Positions 44,409 to 54,209 of a stretch of 64,000 nucleotides of DNA are shown piece by piece. Origin of the DNA: Epiperipatus broadwayi (Eukaryota; Onychophora; Udeonychophora; Euonychophora; Peripatidae); assembly GCA_028023455.1 (NCBI GenBank), contig JAQFVV010000017.1:1180001-1244000 (forward strand), in the 5' to 3' direction. The notes beneath the pieces are model-generated. The model searched no databases. It worked only from the letters and a program-made list of their open reading frames with translations, and was not told where the DNA came from. How positions within the stretch are numbered: position 1 is the first letter of the stretch; every line of letters starts with the position of its first letter. The position numbers and the translations under genes were made by a program.

Positions 44409-45278
44409 GTAAGTAATAAACTTTTATAGTTTTTTTTCTAATTTTGTTTATCATCCAGTTAAAAATAAGAAAATATTAATTTACTGATCACGTAACTTCG
44501 CTATAGGCAAGAATAATGGAGAAAATGATATTATTTTTTTAAAAAAATGCCACTCTATTTAAAATTTAAGTCTACATCGTAAGAGCTAACAGATCTCAAG
44601 TCTCATAAAATAAAATATGACTGTCTGATTTATATATATGTAAAAATACAATTGTATATATATATGTATAACATAGACCCATAACTATTTTGATAAAGTA
44701 TCGAAATAATAAATTTATTTTAATAAATGTTATCTAAAATAATATTCTGACTGTAAAAGGATTTACCTGGCTGCTTTACTTACTTCTAATCCAACGTCAA
44801 AGCACTAAAAACTTGTTTTCAATTTTAAAAAAAGCAAAAGAAATAAATGTTCTGCTTAAGTGAGTCTTTCATGTAAATATTTTTTTTATTCCCCATAATT
44901 ATACAAAATAAATTTTAAATGTTCTTTTATTCACATTATGAAATATAATTGAGTCTGTTTTTGAAATAGAAAAAAAAAAGTAAAGTTATTGTAATAAATG
45001 TGTTCATATAGAAATGGAAGCATGCACCCAATATACTTAAATGTACGCATACGTCTATGTAAAGATACATTAATGAAAACATATCTGTATTTACTATAAG
45101 ATGCACAGATACATATTATAAATGATAATTAAAACATCTCAATAGATTTTAATCCAATATATTATAATTTGATAGTATTTCATTATCTTAGCCATTAGTT
45201 TAATAAATTTAATTTTTTCTGTTTGTTTAATTTTGATTTATCAAAAAATAAAAAAAGGAAGTCTGTAATAAACATATA
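44409..45278. other. AT-rich stretch, possible intron
   Basis: No further features seen. Confidence 0.4.
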
Positions 45279-45440
45279 GTCAGTTATTCGCGAGGTCATG
45301 TGCCATTTGAATGGATTGTTTGTGCATGTATAGTCAGTTATTCGCGAGGTCATGTGCCATTTGAATGGATTGTTTGTGCATGTATAGTCAGTTATTCGCG
45401 AGGTCATGTGCCATTTGAATGGATTGTTTGTGCATGTATA
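45279..45440. repeat. Perfect 54-bp tandem triplication
   Basis: Three identical copies (45279-45332, 45333-45386, 45387-45440) start GTCAGTTATTCGCGAGGTCA. Because 54 is a multiple of three, the minus strand is open through all copies, with an 18-residue peptide repeat (CTNNPFKWHMTSRITDY). That explains the 83-codon frame. Confidence 0.97.
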
Positions 45441-45929
45441 ATACATATATGAGAAAGCAAATACGTATTATTATTATTATATTATGTAAATATGTGCAGA
45501 CGTACATGAATAAATTATCATATTATTATGATTAAGCTACTCCAGAAAATCTGCATCTACTAATGATACATTTAAATGTATATTATGCAAATGAGGAACA
45601 ATTATGCATAAATGAACGTGTATAAACACTTGCTAGGATTTTTATGTGTGAGCAGTGAAGGTGAGATGAAGTATAATAAACTGTAAGGAAGTGTAATAAT
45701 TGTGAGGTTGATTCACATATTACAGTGGCAATTAATTGGCTGCATGATGGTGTTATGGATATTGCAGTTATACCTAAACAGATTGCAAAGAACTTTTTTC
45801 AATTAAGATGTACTGCAGTTGATAATATTTATCTACCAAGCATGTGTAGAAATTAACACGCATGTAGAACCTTATTAAGAGACAGTAGAGATTTTTAATA
45901 AAATTTCCAATTATTTTCTACTCACAATT

Positions 45930-46140
45930 CTTTGCCTATTTTGTTATGGATATTAAATTTATTTTGTTACCACAAAATTGTACTAGTATATACAAGCGCT
46001 TTAAAACACTGGCTGATGAAGTTGTTAATAGCAAACAATCAAAATGAGTTAATCCAGGTTAAGTGCTTTCGAGGTGTTATCCCTCATAATCATAGCCAAA
46101 ATAGTAATAGTTGTGATATTATTAAATGGTAATATATGCA
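45930..46140 (+). mobile_element. Probable Penelope-like terminal or UTR segment
   Basis: GCTGATGAAGTTGTTAATAG followed by CAAACAATCAAAAT forms a CTGATGA, a six-pair helix GTTGTT/AACAAT, and an AAAA in place of GAAA. It looks like a dead hammerhead with A at position 10.1. The next block, ATATGCAAATGTATATG ... CCATTTTCTGGAGATAGCG, is shared with the end of the foldback at 9.2 kb. Assignment is by similarity to that element. Confidence 0.45.
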
Positions 46141-46475
46141 AATGTATATGTAAATTAATCAGCTTGTCCATTTTCTGGAGATAGCGAAGCATGTGTCACA
46201 TCTATTAATTGCATTGTTGTCATTGATGATAAAATATGTCTCTTTTATCTTCCTTTTGCAATCATTAGTTTCAATGCACCCAATTTTGGGGTTGGGGGTT
46301 CAAACCTATGACTGGCTTGCTTCTCATGTTTGAGGAATATTGAAATGTCATTGTTCTTTTGTACTCTCCTGTGTGCATACGCATGCTGAGTGGCTCTATT
46401 ATTGACAGTTTCCTTAGTCAATGCTGCCTGACTGGTATTAAATTTATACCCCCAGGACAGAGCGGTGAATTTCAA
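46141..46475 (-). pseudogene. Penelope-like GIY-YIG endonuclease C-terminal relic
   Basis: The minus-strand frame 46475-46245 gives TKETVNNRATQHAYAHRRVQ, DISIFLKHEKQASHRFEPPT and LGALKLMIAKGR. After a frameshift, KRKIKETYFIINDNNAIN follows, matching KRKIREACFITND of the 9.2 kb relic and KEAYFIAEDSFIINS at 50.1 kb. This is the distal half of the GIY-YIG endonuclease domain found in Penelope-like elements, which nicks target DNA for reverse transcription. The catalytic GIY and YIG strands themselves are not visible, so it is a truncated remnant. Confidence 0.68.
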
Positions 46476-46716
46476 GATAATATAAGTAACTAATCTGATT
46501 TTTTAATGTTTTACTCAGACACTAATTGATTCATACAGTTTTAGCACATCTATCACTATTGTGAATTGTACAGTGTAATATCATATATTTTTATTGATTT
46601 TGGAAAAACTTGTGGGGATTGATTACTGATTGTTTGCTATTCCTGTAATGTACTATTTGACATTTAATGATTTCATTTCTCATCACTAGTTGGGTGTAGT
46701 GTTATATCTTCTAAGT

Positions 46717-46902
46717 CAGCAGTTCTTAACTTGTGGATCATGACCCCTCTGAGGGTCAAACAACCTTTTCACAGGCATCACCTAAGACCATTGGAAAACA
46801 CATTTTCAATTCATAACAGTAGCAAAATGAAAGGTTGGGAGTCACCACAACATAAGGAACTGCATTAAAGGGTCACGGCATTAGGAAGGTTGAGAGCCAC
46901 TA
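46717..46902 (+). mobile_element. SPIN (SPACE INVADERS) non-autonomous hAT element
   Basis: Begins CAGCAGTTCTTAACTTGTGG and contains TGACCCCTCTGAGGGTCAAA, CCTAAGACCATTGGAAAACA, ATTCATAACAGTAGCAAAAT, GAGTCACCACAACATAAGGA and GGTCACGGCATTAGGAAGG. It ends GAGAGCCACTA. All match the SPIN consensus as I know it. It is 186 bp, an internally deleted non-autonomous form with no transposase. The flanks are TTCTAAGT and TTCTACAT (6/8 identical, close to the nTCTAGAn preferred by hAT). SPIN is a well-known horizontally transferred family, reported in several tetrapods and a few invertebrates. Confidence 0.95.
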
Positions 46903-47334
46903 TTCTACATGATTCATTGTGATTAAAAAGCTATGGTTACCCTCTTTTAATGGTCATGTTTTTACTTCAAATTTTGCCATTGTGGTGATGTGTAACTGTT
47001 TTTGAAAGTCATGTGATGTCAAAATACTTTAATCTCACTAAAGATGAATACTAATCTTAATATGAATTCATGTGAAATTGTAATTTATAATTCTTGATTC
47101 ATGTCCAGTATTTTATAATTGGATATTTTGACTAATAATTCAAGAAATTTTTTTTATAAATAATTAGTCTGGCCTTTTTAAAGCTATCTAAGATCCACTC
47201 AACAACTTTATTAAATATTTTATGCAAATCATATTTTCATCTAATATTGGCAGAACTTATAAAAAAATAGTAATCTTTTTCATTTCTACTTGGATGATAA
47301 TGAATGAAAAATTCTACAGCTTCGTGAAAATTAA
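46903..47334. other. AT-rich stretch, no features seen
   Basis: Nothing recognisable. Confidence 0.5.
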
Positions 47335-47592
47335 GTCACTATGCAGTGCTCTCAGATCCAAGGCTCCTCACTGATGAAGGCCACAAGCCAGAAACTAGTC
47401 TGGGGATATTGGATGAGTAGGCACTAGATGGGGATTTTATGCACAAGCCTTCTGGCATCTATTGATTGCTCTTGTTAGCACAAGTTGGCACTACTATATG
47501 GAGAGTTTTGCTTTGTTTTGAGTAGTTTAATAACAATTATTGTGCTAGTATGAGATAGTGATCATGTGATGTTTAGTGGTTTAACACTATAT
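47335..47592 (+). repeat. Family A ribozyme repeat, plus, 5' truncated
   Basis: Starts at about GCAGTGCTCTCAGATCCAAG, just before the ribozyme, then runs through TAGGCACTAGATGGGGAT and CACAAGTTGGCACTACTATA to GATCATGTGATGTTTAG. The upstream half of the unit is missing. Confidence 0.85.
47352..47416 (+). ncRNA. Hammerhead ribozyme motif, family A, best copy
   Basis: CTGATGA is at 47371-47377. Helix II is GGC/GCC (47379-47381 with 47387-47389) with loop CACAA, and GAAA is at 47391-47394. Helix III is AC/GT (47394-47395 with 47398-47399) with loop TA, and C17 is at 47400. The inner helix I is six pairs TCCTCA/TGGGGA (47365-47370 with 47401-47406), and the outer is CCAA/TTGG (47358-47361 with 47409-47412) across an internal loop. 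The only departure from the consensus is A.A at 10.1/11.1 (47378 and 47390). This should reduce cleavage or require an alternative register. Confidence 0.65.
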
Positions 47593-48027
47593 TAGATCAA
47601 ATACCAAGTCAACTTCATAATTACAAAAGGCAATAATTTCAAAAAATTCAAAGTTTAACTATAAATAATGAATTTTTATCCATTATTATATTTATGTAGA
47701 ATTTTTTTTTCTTTACTTTTATAGGATTCTTTTTAATTTTTTTTTAATATTTTTGAAAGCTACTTCATTTTACTTTTATAATAATCTCAGATTATATGTT
47801 TGATGCATCAGTAAAAAGGCCACTCTGCATTAACAAGCATGATGAAAGCATAAAATTGTCAATTATTTGGAAGAGTTTGTTTACACAAATGAATATGAAA
47901 AATACTACCAAATTTAAGTTGAACAATTCAACAACCACATGATATAACTGACTCTGCTACACCCATGTGATTATTATGATTTTTCCATCAGGCAAGTATT
48001 TATCTTGTTGAAACATTTGTATATACA
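47593..48027. other. AT-rich stretch, no features seen
   Basis: Nothing recognisable. Confidence 0.5.
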
Positions 48028-48986
48028 CCTGGGTCTTGTTTTACGCTATAGATAGGTTCCTCAGAAAACGCGTGCAAACGAAATCGCGCAAAAATAGACG
48101 TAACTTACTTTGAAAAAGGGCGGATACGGACTATGATGTTTCAAAAATTGCATAAAAGCAAAGCACCAACGTAAAATTACTTTAAAATTTGCGAAAAAAA
48201 AAAATAAGGAAATAAAATATGACTAATAAAAAATTTCAAATTTGAAAAAAATTGATACAAGACAAACTTTTTTTAACTATAATATTTAATTTTATTCAAA
48301 ACAATATATTTTTATGCATAATTTACAGTAATTTACATTTTTTTATACATGTTTTAATTATTACAGTATCACTGTTTGCCGATAAACAGGTTCGTTTGCA
48401 AACTGGTAAAAAATCAGATTATTCACAAGAGGAAATACAACTAGCACCAACGTCACTCTCACGTTGTGTTAGTGGTTTTCTGGTGACAACGTAATTAGTA
48501 ATTAATTTAACAACTAAAAATTAAATTCTTATTTTTGTCTTTGATTTTTTAATTTTCAATTTTAATTGTGCCCACTGCTATTACTCACCTTTTAAAAATA
48601 AACTTGCAGACACTAAATGATTAATAATTGATTAGTTCTTTTTTAAAAAGCAAAAACAGAATGTGATTTAAAATGCAAAATTAACACGTACCATGTTTGA
48701 ACAAATTTACATTATAATCTTGTAAAATTTAATGTGGGTATACATAAAATGTGGAAATCATGATTTTAATTTCATTATTGCATAAAATCTTACTATTATA
48801 AAGCACTGAAAATATTGAAATTACTAAGATGAAAGTCGATTTCCAATAATGTGCTATTACTTTCAATATACGCAAAATTTATTATTTAAAGTAATAACGC
48901 ATTATCAGAGTTCGACTTCTGGAGAAATGTGAATCACGTAACTTCAAAATCACATTAAATAAATCCACGTAAAAAGAGACCCAGGT
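48028..48986. mobile_element. TIR DNA element of about 950 bp, possibly Tc1/mariner-pogo-like
   Basis: The left end ACACCTGGGTCT, then GTTTTACG, is mirrored by CGTAAAAAGAGACCCAGGTG at the right end, about 21 bp of TIR with two differences. The flanks are TA-rich, so a TA target duplication is possible. A subterminal GC-rich block (AAACGCGTGCAAACGAAATC) stands out from the AT background. The internal 80-codon frame (48252-48494) has no domain I recognise. Most likely a non-autonomous element. Confidence 0.78.
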
Positions 48987-49125
48987 GTATATATATATAT
49001 ATTAATATTTTATTAAACATAGATGCTCCCCAAAACATGTTTAATAAAACCTTTTGCCCATGAAAACATTCATATATATTTAATGTTATATGTAGAGCTC
49101 ACACATAAGCTCTTAACAAGCTTTG

Positions 49126-49192
49126 CAGAATATCCCCAAACCCAGACCAGTTTCTGCTACTAGCTTCCTCAGTCAGGTGCTAGGATATTCAA
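49126..49192 (-). ncRNA. Hammerhead ribozyme motif, family C, minus arm
   Basis: CTGAGGA runs 49172 to 49166. Helix II is GCT/AGC with loop AGT and A.A at 10.1/11.1. GAAAC TG GTC is intact. The inner helix I is poor, but the outer helix I GAATATCC/GGATATTC is a perfect eight pairs. Confidence 0.55.
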
Positions 49193-49652
49193 GCATTAGA
49201 TTAAAAATACCAGGACAAGCCCAGTACTTTATCTAATAGATAAATATTAAGTAGAAAATCTGAAACTTTCAGACATATATATGTCTTCCAATCCAGCTAT
49301 CTAACTTAAATATCCATATGGGACTGAACCAAGTTCAAATAAGCTTTAGCAATATAAAATCACCAAAGCCTATATATAACATTTGTAATACAAGCTTGTT
49401 AAATTAAGTCATATGACAATGACTTGATTTCTTTGTAATTTTATTTTTTGTTTTAAGGCTTGGAAATTTTATATTGCTAGAGCTATTAATATATGTTGTA
49501 TCTGAATCTTCGTTCAGTCCCATATAGCTATTTAAGTTAGATAGCTGGATTGGAAGATATATGGATGTCTGAAAATTTCAGATTTTTTTACTTAATAGTT
49601 ATCTATTAGATAGAGTTCTGTGCTTGTCCTGGTATTTTTAATTTAATGCTTG

Positions 49653-49715
49653 AATACCCTAGCAACTCACTGAGGAAGCCAGTAGCAGAAACTGGTCTGA
49701 GGTTGGGGATATTAA
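49653..49715 (+). ncRNA. Hammerhead ribozyme motif, family C, plus arm
   Basis: CTGAGGA is at 49670-49676 and GAAACTGGTC at 49688-49697. The inner helix I is ACTCA against TGAGG with partial pairing, and the outer is AATACCC against GGGGATATT. Helix II is two pairs plus A.A. A weakened copy of the minus-arm ribozyme. Confidence 0.5.
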
Positions 49716-49804
49716 GCTTGTTAAGAGCTTATATGTGAGCTCTACATATAACATTTGTAATTAAATTAGGTCATGTGACAATGACTTGATTTCTTTGTAA
49801 TATT

Positions 49805-50164
49805 AACAACACGAAAGACACCATAGCTTTGGATCAGACTTCACAGGCCATGTATAGAGTGGCATGCCCTCACAATGGATGCAAAGCTTCATACTATGGT
49901 GAAACCAGAGCCACCATAGCTACTAGGTTGTCACAGCATAAGTATAAATATAATAAGTCACATACTAACCCAGAATGGACTTCAATTTTTGCACAACATC
50001 AAAAAGTATCAGGACACGAGTTTGAAACCACATCTGCAAAATTGGTTTTACTGAGTGGCATGATGTTAAGTGTAAGGTAAAGGAGGCTTACTTCATAGCA
50101 GAGGACTCCTTTATCATTAATAGTAAAGAAGCATGTTTTGCTATATCAAAAAGAAGGTCTAATT
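49805..50164 (+). pseudogene. Penelope-like GIY-YIG endonuclease domain relic
   Basis: The frame from about 49829 gives QAMYRVACPHNGCKASYYGE (the GIY-like YRV and YIG-like YYG strands), TRATIATRLSQHKYKYNKSH, WTSIFAQHQKVSGHEFETTS and KLVLL. A one-base frameshift near 50055 moves to WHDVKCKVKEAYFIAEDSFI, INSKEACFAISKRRSN and a stop at 50162-50164. This matches the C-terminal endonuclease of Penelope-like retroelements, a domain of about 100 residues that provides the primer nick. The upstream reverse transcriptase is absent. A family C ribozyme repeat is immediately 5'. One frameshift makes it non-coding, but it is the best preserved of three relics in the window. Confidence 0.82.
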
Positions 50165-50384
50165 GACTCATTTGCATAGTTTGCATATTATACTGATAGA
50201 ATGATTTCAACAAATGAGTCAGAATTGGCTATTATTATGAGAAGTACAGTTTCTCAAAAGCGCTCAGTCATTTTAATTGACTTATTGATATTAATTATAC
50301 AGCTTTACGTTATAAGTGTGATAGCAATATTTAATATTATTTAAATATATGTATATTGTGGTATATTACACTTAATGTAATTAT

Positions 50385-50475
50385 AAGGCATTTGAACTCA
50401 GACTTTCAAACTTCACACAGTTATTCAATTCATCTTATAAACTGATACACATGACCACATACATATGAAATATAT
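50385..50475 (-). repeat. Family B end fragment
   Basis: GCATTTGAACTCAGACTTTC to CATGACCACATACATATGAA, cut before the ribozyme. Confidence 0.75.
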
Positions 50476-50559
50476 ATTATACTAGTACAAATAAGTAAAG
50501 AAAGAGTAGTTCTGGTTTGGTAATGCCCCATGAATTGCAGTGTCCAAATAGTAACAATA

Positions 50560-50645
50560 TAAAAAGGATCACATGATCACATCTCCAATACTAGCACAGG
50601 TGGCACTACTATATGGAGTTTTGCTTTGCTTTGAATATAAAAAGG
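50560..50645 (+). repeat. Family A end fragment
   Basis: ACAGGTGGCACTACTATATG, then GAGTTTTGCTTTG, with an ATCACATGATCAC block nearby. Confidence 0.6.
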
Positions 50646-52539
50646 AGTGAAAGGTTTTTATTTAATAACTTCATGGATTTGGATGAAAAATTGCAACAGA
50701 CTATATGGAAACCCAATTGTAACTGACTGTAACATACCAATATTATTAAAGATCTATTTTAAATAGGTGTGAATATCAGAATCTTAATTTTTGAAATAAA
50801 CATGGACCACATTAATGATCTCAAGTCTGAACAAACTAAATCATAATAATTAATATAACAAAATATCAATCTTAATATACACAGCTATTAACCTTATAAC
50901 AATATAAAATCAATATCTCTTTAATCAAATAACTAATTGTAATAATAAATATCTAATAATTAATCATTTAAAAGATATAGATTTAACATCTAAAGAAAAA
51001 AAGAGGGGGGTCCCAAATTACTATCATGTTAGCAAATATGTTGAAAATAAAGAATTACAATTTACTAAATTCTAAATTAGTAAGAAAGTATACATAAATA
51101 ATAACAAGTTTAAAGTTTTTTGGTATTTATATTGAATGATTATTCTTTGAGGGGAAAAGAGGGATTGGATTAATAAATATTAACAGAATAGTCATAGGTA
51201 TCTAAATGAATTAATTGCTATTCTTATGTTTGCTCATTGAATAAATTGTAATGTGAGAATATTGCATTTTTCTTTATTCATTCATCAATTTATCACATAC
51301 TTGATACAATAAAAGGAATAATATGAATATTTCCTGAAGTAGACTATTGTATGCCTAAGCTTGAACTCTGGGATGAATGAAATTTAGGATGGAGAAGAAG
51401 AATGGGTGAATGTGGAGTTATCTCAAATACGTTCATATGCAAACACTTCATCTCCTCAGATTGAAATCAGGGTGGTTATAACCCTAGAATTTTAAAAACC
51501 CTAGAAACACTTTCTAATCCACTCTGATGGCCTATCAAGCATACTGCTATACAAAGCCAGGATCAGTTCCAGTACAATATATATACTCATAAATAAAATA
51601 TTACAATATCAAATCTACCCTACCCTTCAAAGCTATCTCATACTTACTGAATGACCATAAATTATAAGCAAGTAAAAACATATATATTTCAATAATAATA
51701 ATAATAATCATATAAAATGTTTACCATTTAAAATAGTCTTCATGTCAACACAGATGGCAATAGAAATTTACATAATCGATCTTATTATATTATACATATA
51801 TATGTTATATGTTAGGTAAACATGTGTGCATTGTAAACAAAAATAATGTAATAAAAATATCTATTAACTGGCCAACTGCATTGACCAAAAATTTTTGTTT
51901 ATGGTTTCAAGTCGCTCTAAAACCATCAATTTTTACATTATTGTAGCGAATTTATGGTCTTTTGAAAAGCTTAAAACATACCATAAGATTCTGCCCTCTC
52001 TAAAATTATTTTACAAGCAAAAATCAATAATATTTAAATTTAAAGTTTTAACAAGGGGAGAAGGTGAACTTTTGATGGTGCTGATTGATTGCTGCCAAGG
52101 CAGTTGTCAACAATTTTCACTTCTCCAACTTCTTTGTTTTGATTTTCGAAACAAAAATGAATGTTTTAGAGTATTTTTTTAGTATTTTTTTACATATTAT
52201 AAATTATTTTGTTAAAGTATGCTGAAAATATAATTATTTTAGAAAAATAATTAAGATTTTAGTAAAAATTCTTTATTTTTACACAATGTAAATTTAAAAA
52301 GAAATCAAAGATGTACAGAAGATTTTTTAATAGGTTACGAACATTCTTTTTAGGTTCACTGCTATAGAATATTTTTATAATTATAAATTAAAAATTATTT
52401 TTGAAAAAACTTTCATTCACTTTCATAATCTGACAAATTATTAATTTGCTTTTTACAAACAAAACTAAAATGAATATAATATTAAAAGATGAATATATAT
52501 TTTACTGCTGATTCTGTAATTGACCAATCAAAAGTTTAG
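50646..52539. other. Low-repeat AT-rich stretch, possible intron
   Basis: A 95-codon plus frame (51895-52182) is not low complexity but has no domain I recognise and no clear splice borders. Not called. Small AATAAT run at about 51690. Confidence 0.4.
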
Positions 52540-52649
52540 AGATTTAACTCCTCGACCAACTGGAATTTTTGACAGAGAAAAGGTTAAGCAACTCCAATCA
52601 TTTCATGAATTATTAAATAATAATAAAAAAAGAATGTCAAAAAATAAAT
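52540..52649 (+). CDS. Probable penultimate coding exon of an unrecognised gene
   Basis: A 110-base exon lies between an acceptor (CAAAAGTTTAG, weak pyrimidine tract) and a donor (AAAT followed by GTAAAT). It reads RDLTPRPTGIFDREKVKQLQ and SFHELLNNNKKRMSKNK with no stop. The residue use is that of an ordinary protein, with proline-glycine turn then charged helix, quite unlike the repeat-derived frames around it. It enters in phase 2 and leaves in phase 1, which joins correctly to the short exon at 52832. I do not recognise the family. Confidence 0.55.
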
Positions 52650-52831
52650 GTAAATACACATTAGTTTTAAACATTAATTATATTCGATCAATCTCTTATA
52701 TTTTTATTAATAAGATAAATATTTATTTGAAGAGACTCTGTTTTGACCTTGGTTTGATAATGAAGTTTTTTATTAACAAACACATAAATTTTTGAATAGT
52801 TTAAGATGATCTTAAAATATTATTTTTGCAG

Positions 52832-52851
52832 ATCATGCTGAGATGGATTAA
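52832..52851 (+). CDS. Probable terminal coding exon of the same gene
   Basis: A strong acceptor (TATTATTTTTGCAG) is followed by a short open segment that completes the split codon (T plus AT gives Y) and reads YHAEMD, then TAA at 52849-52851. The combined C-terminus would be KRMSKNKYHAEMD. The 3' UTR would follow, but no single polyadenylation signal can be chosen in this AT-rich DNA. Confidence 0.5.
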
Positions 52852-53317
52852 GAAAAGTAATAAGAATTATTTGAAATGGTTTTCCCATCATAGTGTTGTT
52901 TCCTTTTTCCAGGCAAGGGTAAATAGTTGTTCAATATATATTTTTTTACAAATGCATGCTTATTACTGGTCTTTTATTTTGTGAAAATTAGTAGATATAG
53001 ACCAAGAGGAATTAAGACCTTGAATAGATGGGCTGACTACACATATATTTTTCAATCCATGTTCAGTTCAAATAGAAATTCTTTTATTTTTAGGTGAATT
53101 AGATAAAATTAAAAAGTGTAAAACTTTGCTAGCCTTTTGCATGCCAAAAAAAAATAGTATGTCATTGATCTCCATAGTATTTTAGATTTATAACTTCTTG
53201 AGGAATGTTTGCATCAACTGTTATTGTTAATGCCCACGTATATAGATAATAATCCTTTTAACTTTATCTTCAAACATTTTACTTTGTGCTGTTGACATAA
53301 AAAACTAATAACAATAC

Positions 53318-53322
<5 letters not shown>
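52852..53322. other. Possible 3' UTR and intergenic DNA
   Basis: No other features seen. Confidence 0.4.
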
Positions 53323-53355
<33 letters not shown>

Positions 53356-53360
53356 GTTAT

Positions 53361-53403
<43 letters not shown>
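53323..53403. repeat. AT dinucleotide arrays around a palindromic core
   Basis: Two AT runs are separated by CTGTTATTAGTTTA. The flanks include ACTAATAACA, so the whole block can fold back. Confidence 0.9.
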
Positions 53404-53409
<6 letters not shown>

Positions 53410-54074
53410 AAAATACAAAAACAAATACATACACATAAATCACAAATCTCTCCTACCACCCTTTTGTTTTTTGCAAGTAAATAAATCCACATGCATAAAT
53501 TTTAACCTTCCATGTTATTGACATTATTCCTAAAATAATTTTCACATAACTCCTTTGTAATGAGCACAGACGATGTTACATTGTTTTTTTATTATTAAAC
53601 ATGTTCGCATTTAAAAATTTTCTTTAAGAATTAAAAATTGAAATTAAATATCATCTTAAACTCGTATATATAAATCGCACAGATAAAAAAAAAAAATTAT
53701 TAAAATAAAACTTTATTAAAAATAGAAAGGTATTTTAAAAACAAAAACCTAAAAAGATTTAGAGATAAAAATATATCTTTAATCTTGGAAAACACATTAA
53801 TTAATCAGAAATGGAAATGATTGTTTTAATTAGTTAAATGTAAACCAGCCTTGGGCATTTAAATGTAAAAACATCGGTCAGATAGGAAAACAATAGAAAC
53901 TTTTAGCAAATAAAAAGAAATCCCTATGGAATCGGACCTCAGCGAAAGGACCATCGCATTGATGACATAATGTAAATTCAATCCTTCAAATTAATATAAA
54001 AGGACAAGTTTGAAAATTATTAGTTATTGATTATTTACGATGTGATAGATATGTGTTAGTGCAGAAGTGAAGGA
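53404..54074. other. Low-repeat AT-rich stretch upstream of a probable first exon
   Basis: No named repeat recognised. Candidate promoter region for the exon at 54210. A short frame MESDLSERTIALMT near 53927 stops at once. Confidence 0.4.
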
Positions 54075-54109
54075 GAAGGGATTGAAAAGACACACTCTTC
54101 AATCCCTTC
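54075..54109 (+). other. 12-bp perfect hairpin in a putative 5' leader
   Basis: GAAGGGATTGAA and TTCAATCCCTTC pair across an 11-base loop, about 100 bases before the ATG at 54210. Too short for a microRNA precursor as seen. Confidence 0.6.
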
Positions 54110-54209
54110 AGTTTTGCCAAAGAAAGAAAGAGAAATGAACTATCGTTTTCTACATTGAGGACCAACTAAACTAAAAAACCTCCAAATGAATAAATAAAAC
54201 AACGGCTAA

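Larger units (their letters stand above)
49095..49803. repeat. Family C ribozyme repeat, complete inverted pair
   Basis: A minus arm (GAGCTCACACATAAGCTCTT to about 49400) and a plus arm (about 49440-49803). Each holds a hammerhead, a TAACTTAAATAGCTATATGG-like block and an ACAATGACTTGATTTC end. It abuts the Penelope-like GIY-YIG relic at 49805 without a gap. Confidence 0.87.

Noticed and set aside
45195-45446. 83-codon minus-strand frame with an 18-residue peptide repeat
   Set aside because: Explained by a 54-bp DNA triplication. The flanking codons are low complexity.
51895-52182. 95-codon plus-strand frame as a gene
   Set aside because: No domain, no homologue I recognise, no convincing splice borders, and an AT-driven amino acid composition.
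54075-54109. microRNA precursor
   Set aside because: The stem is only 12 bp, far shorter than a microRNA hairpin, with no extension on either side.
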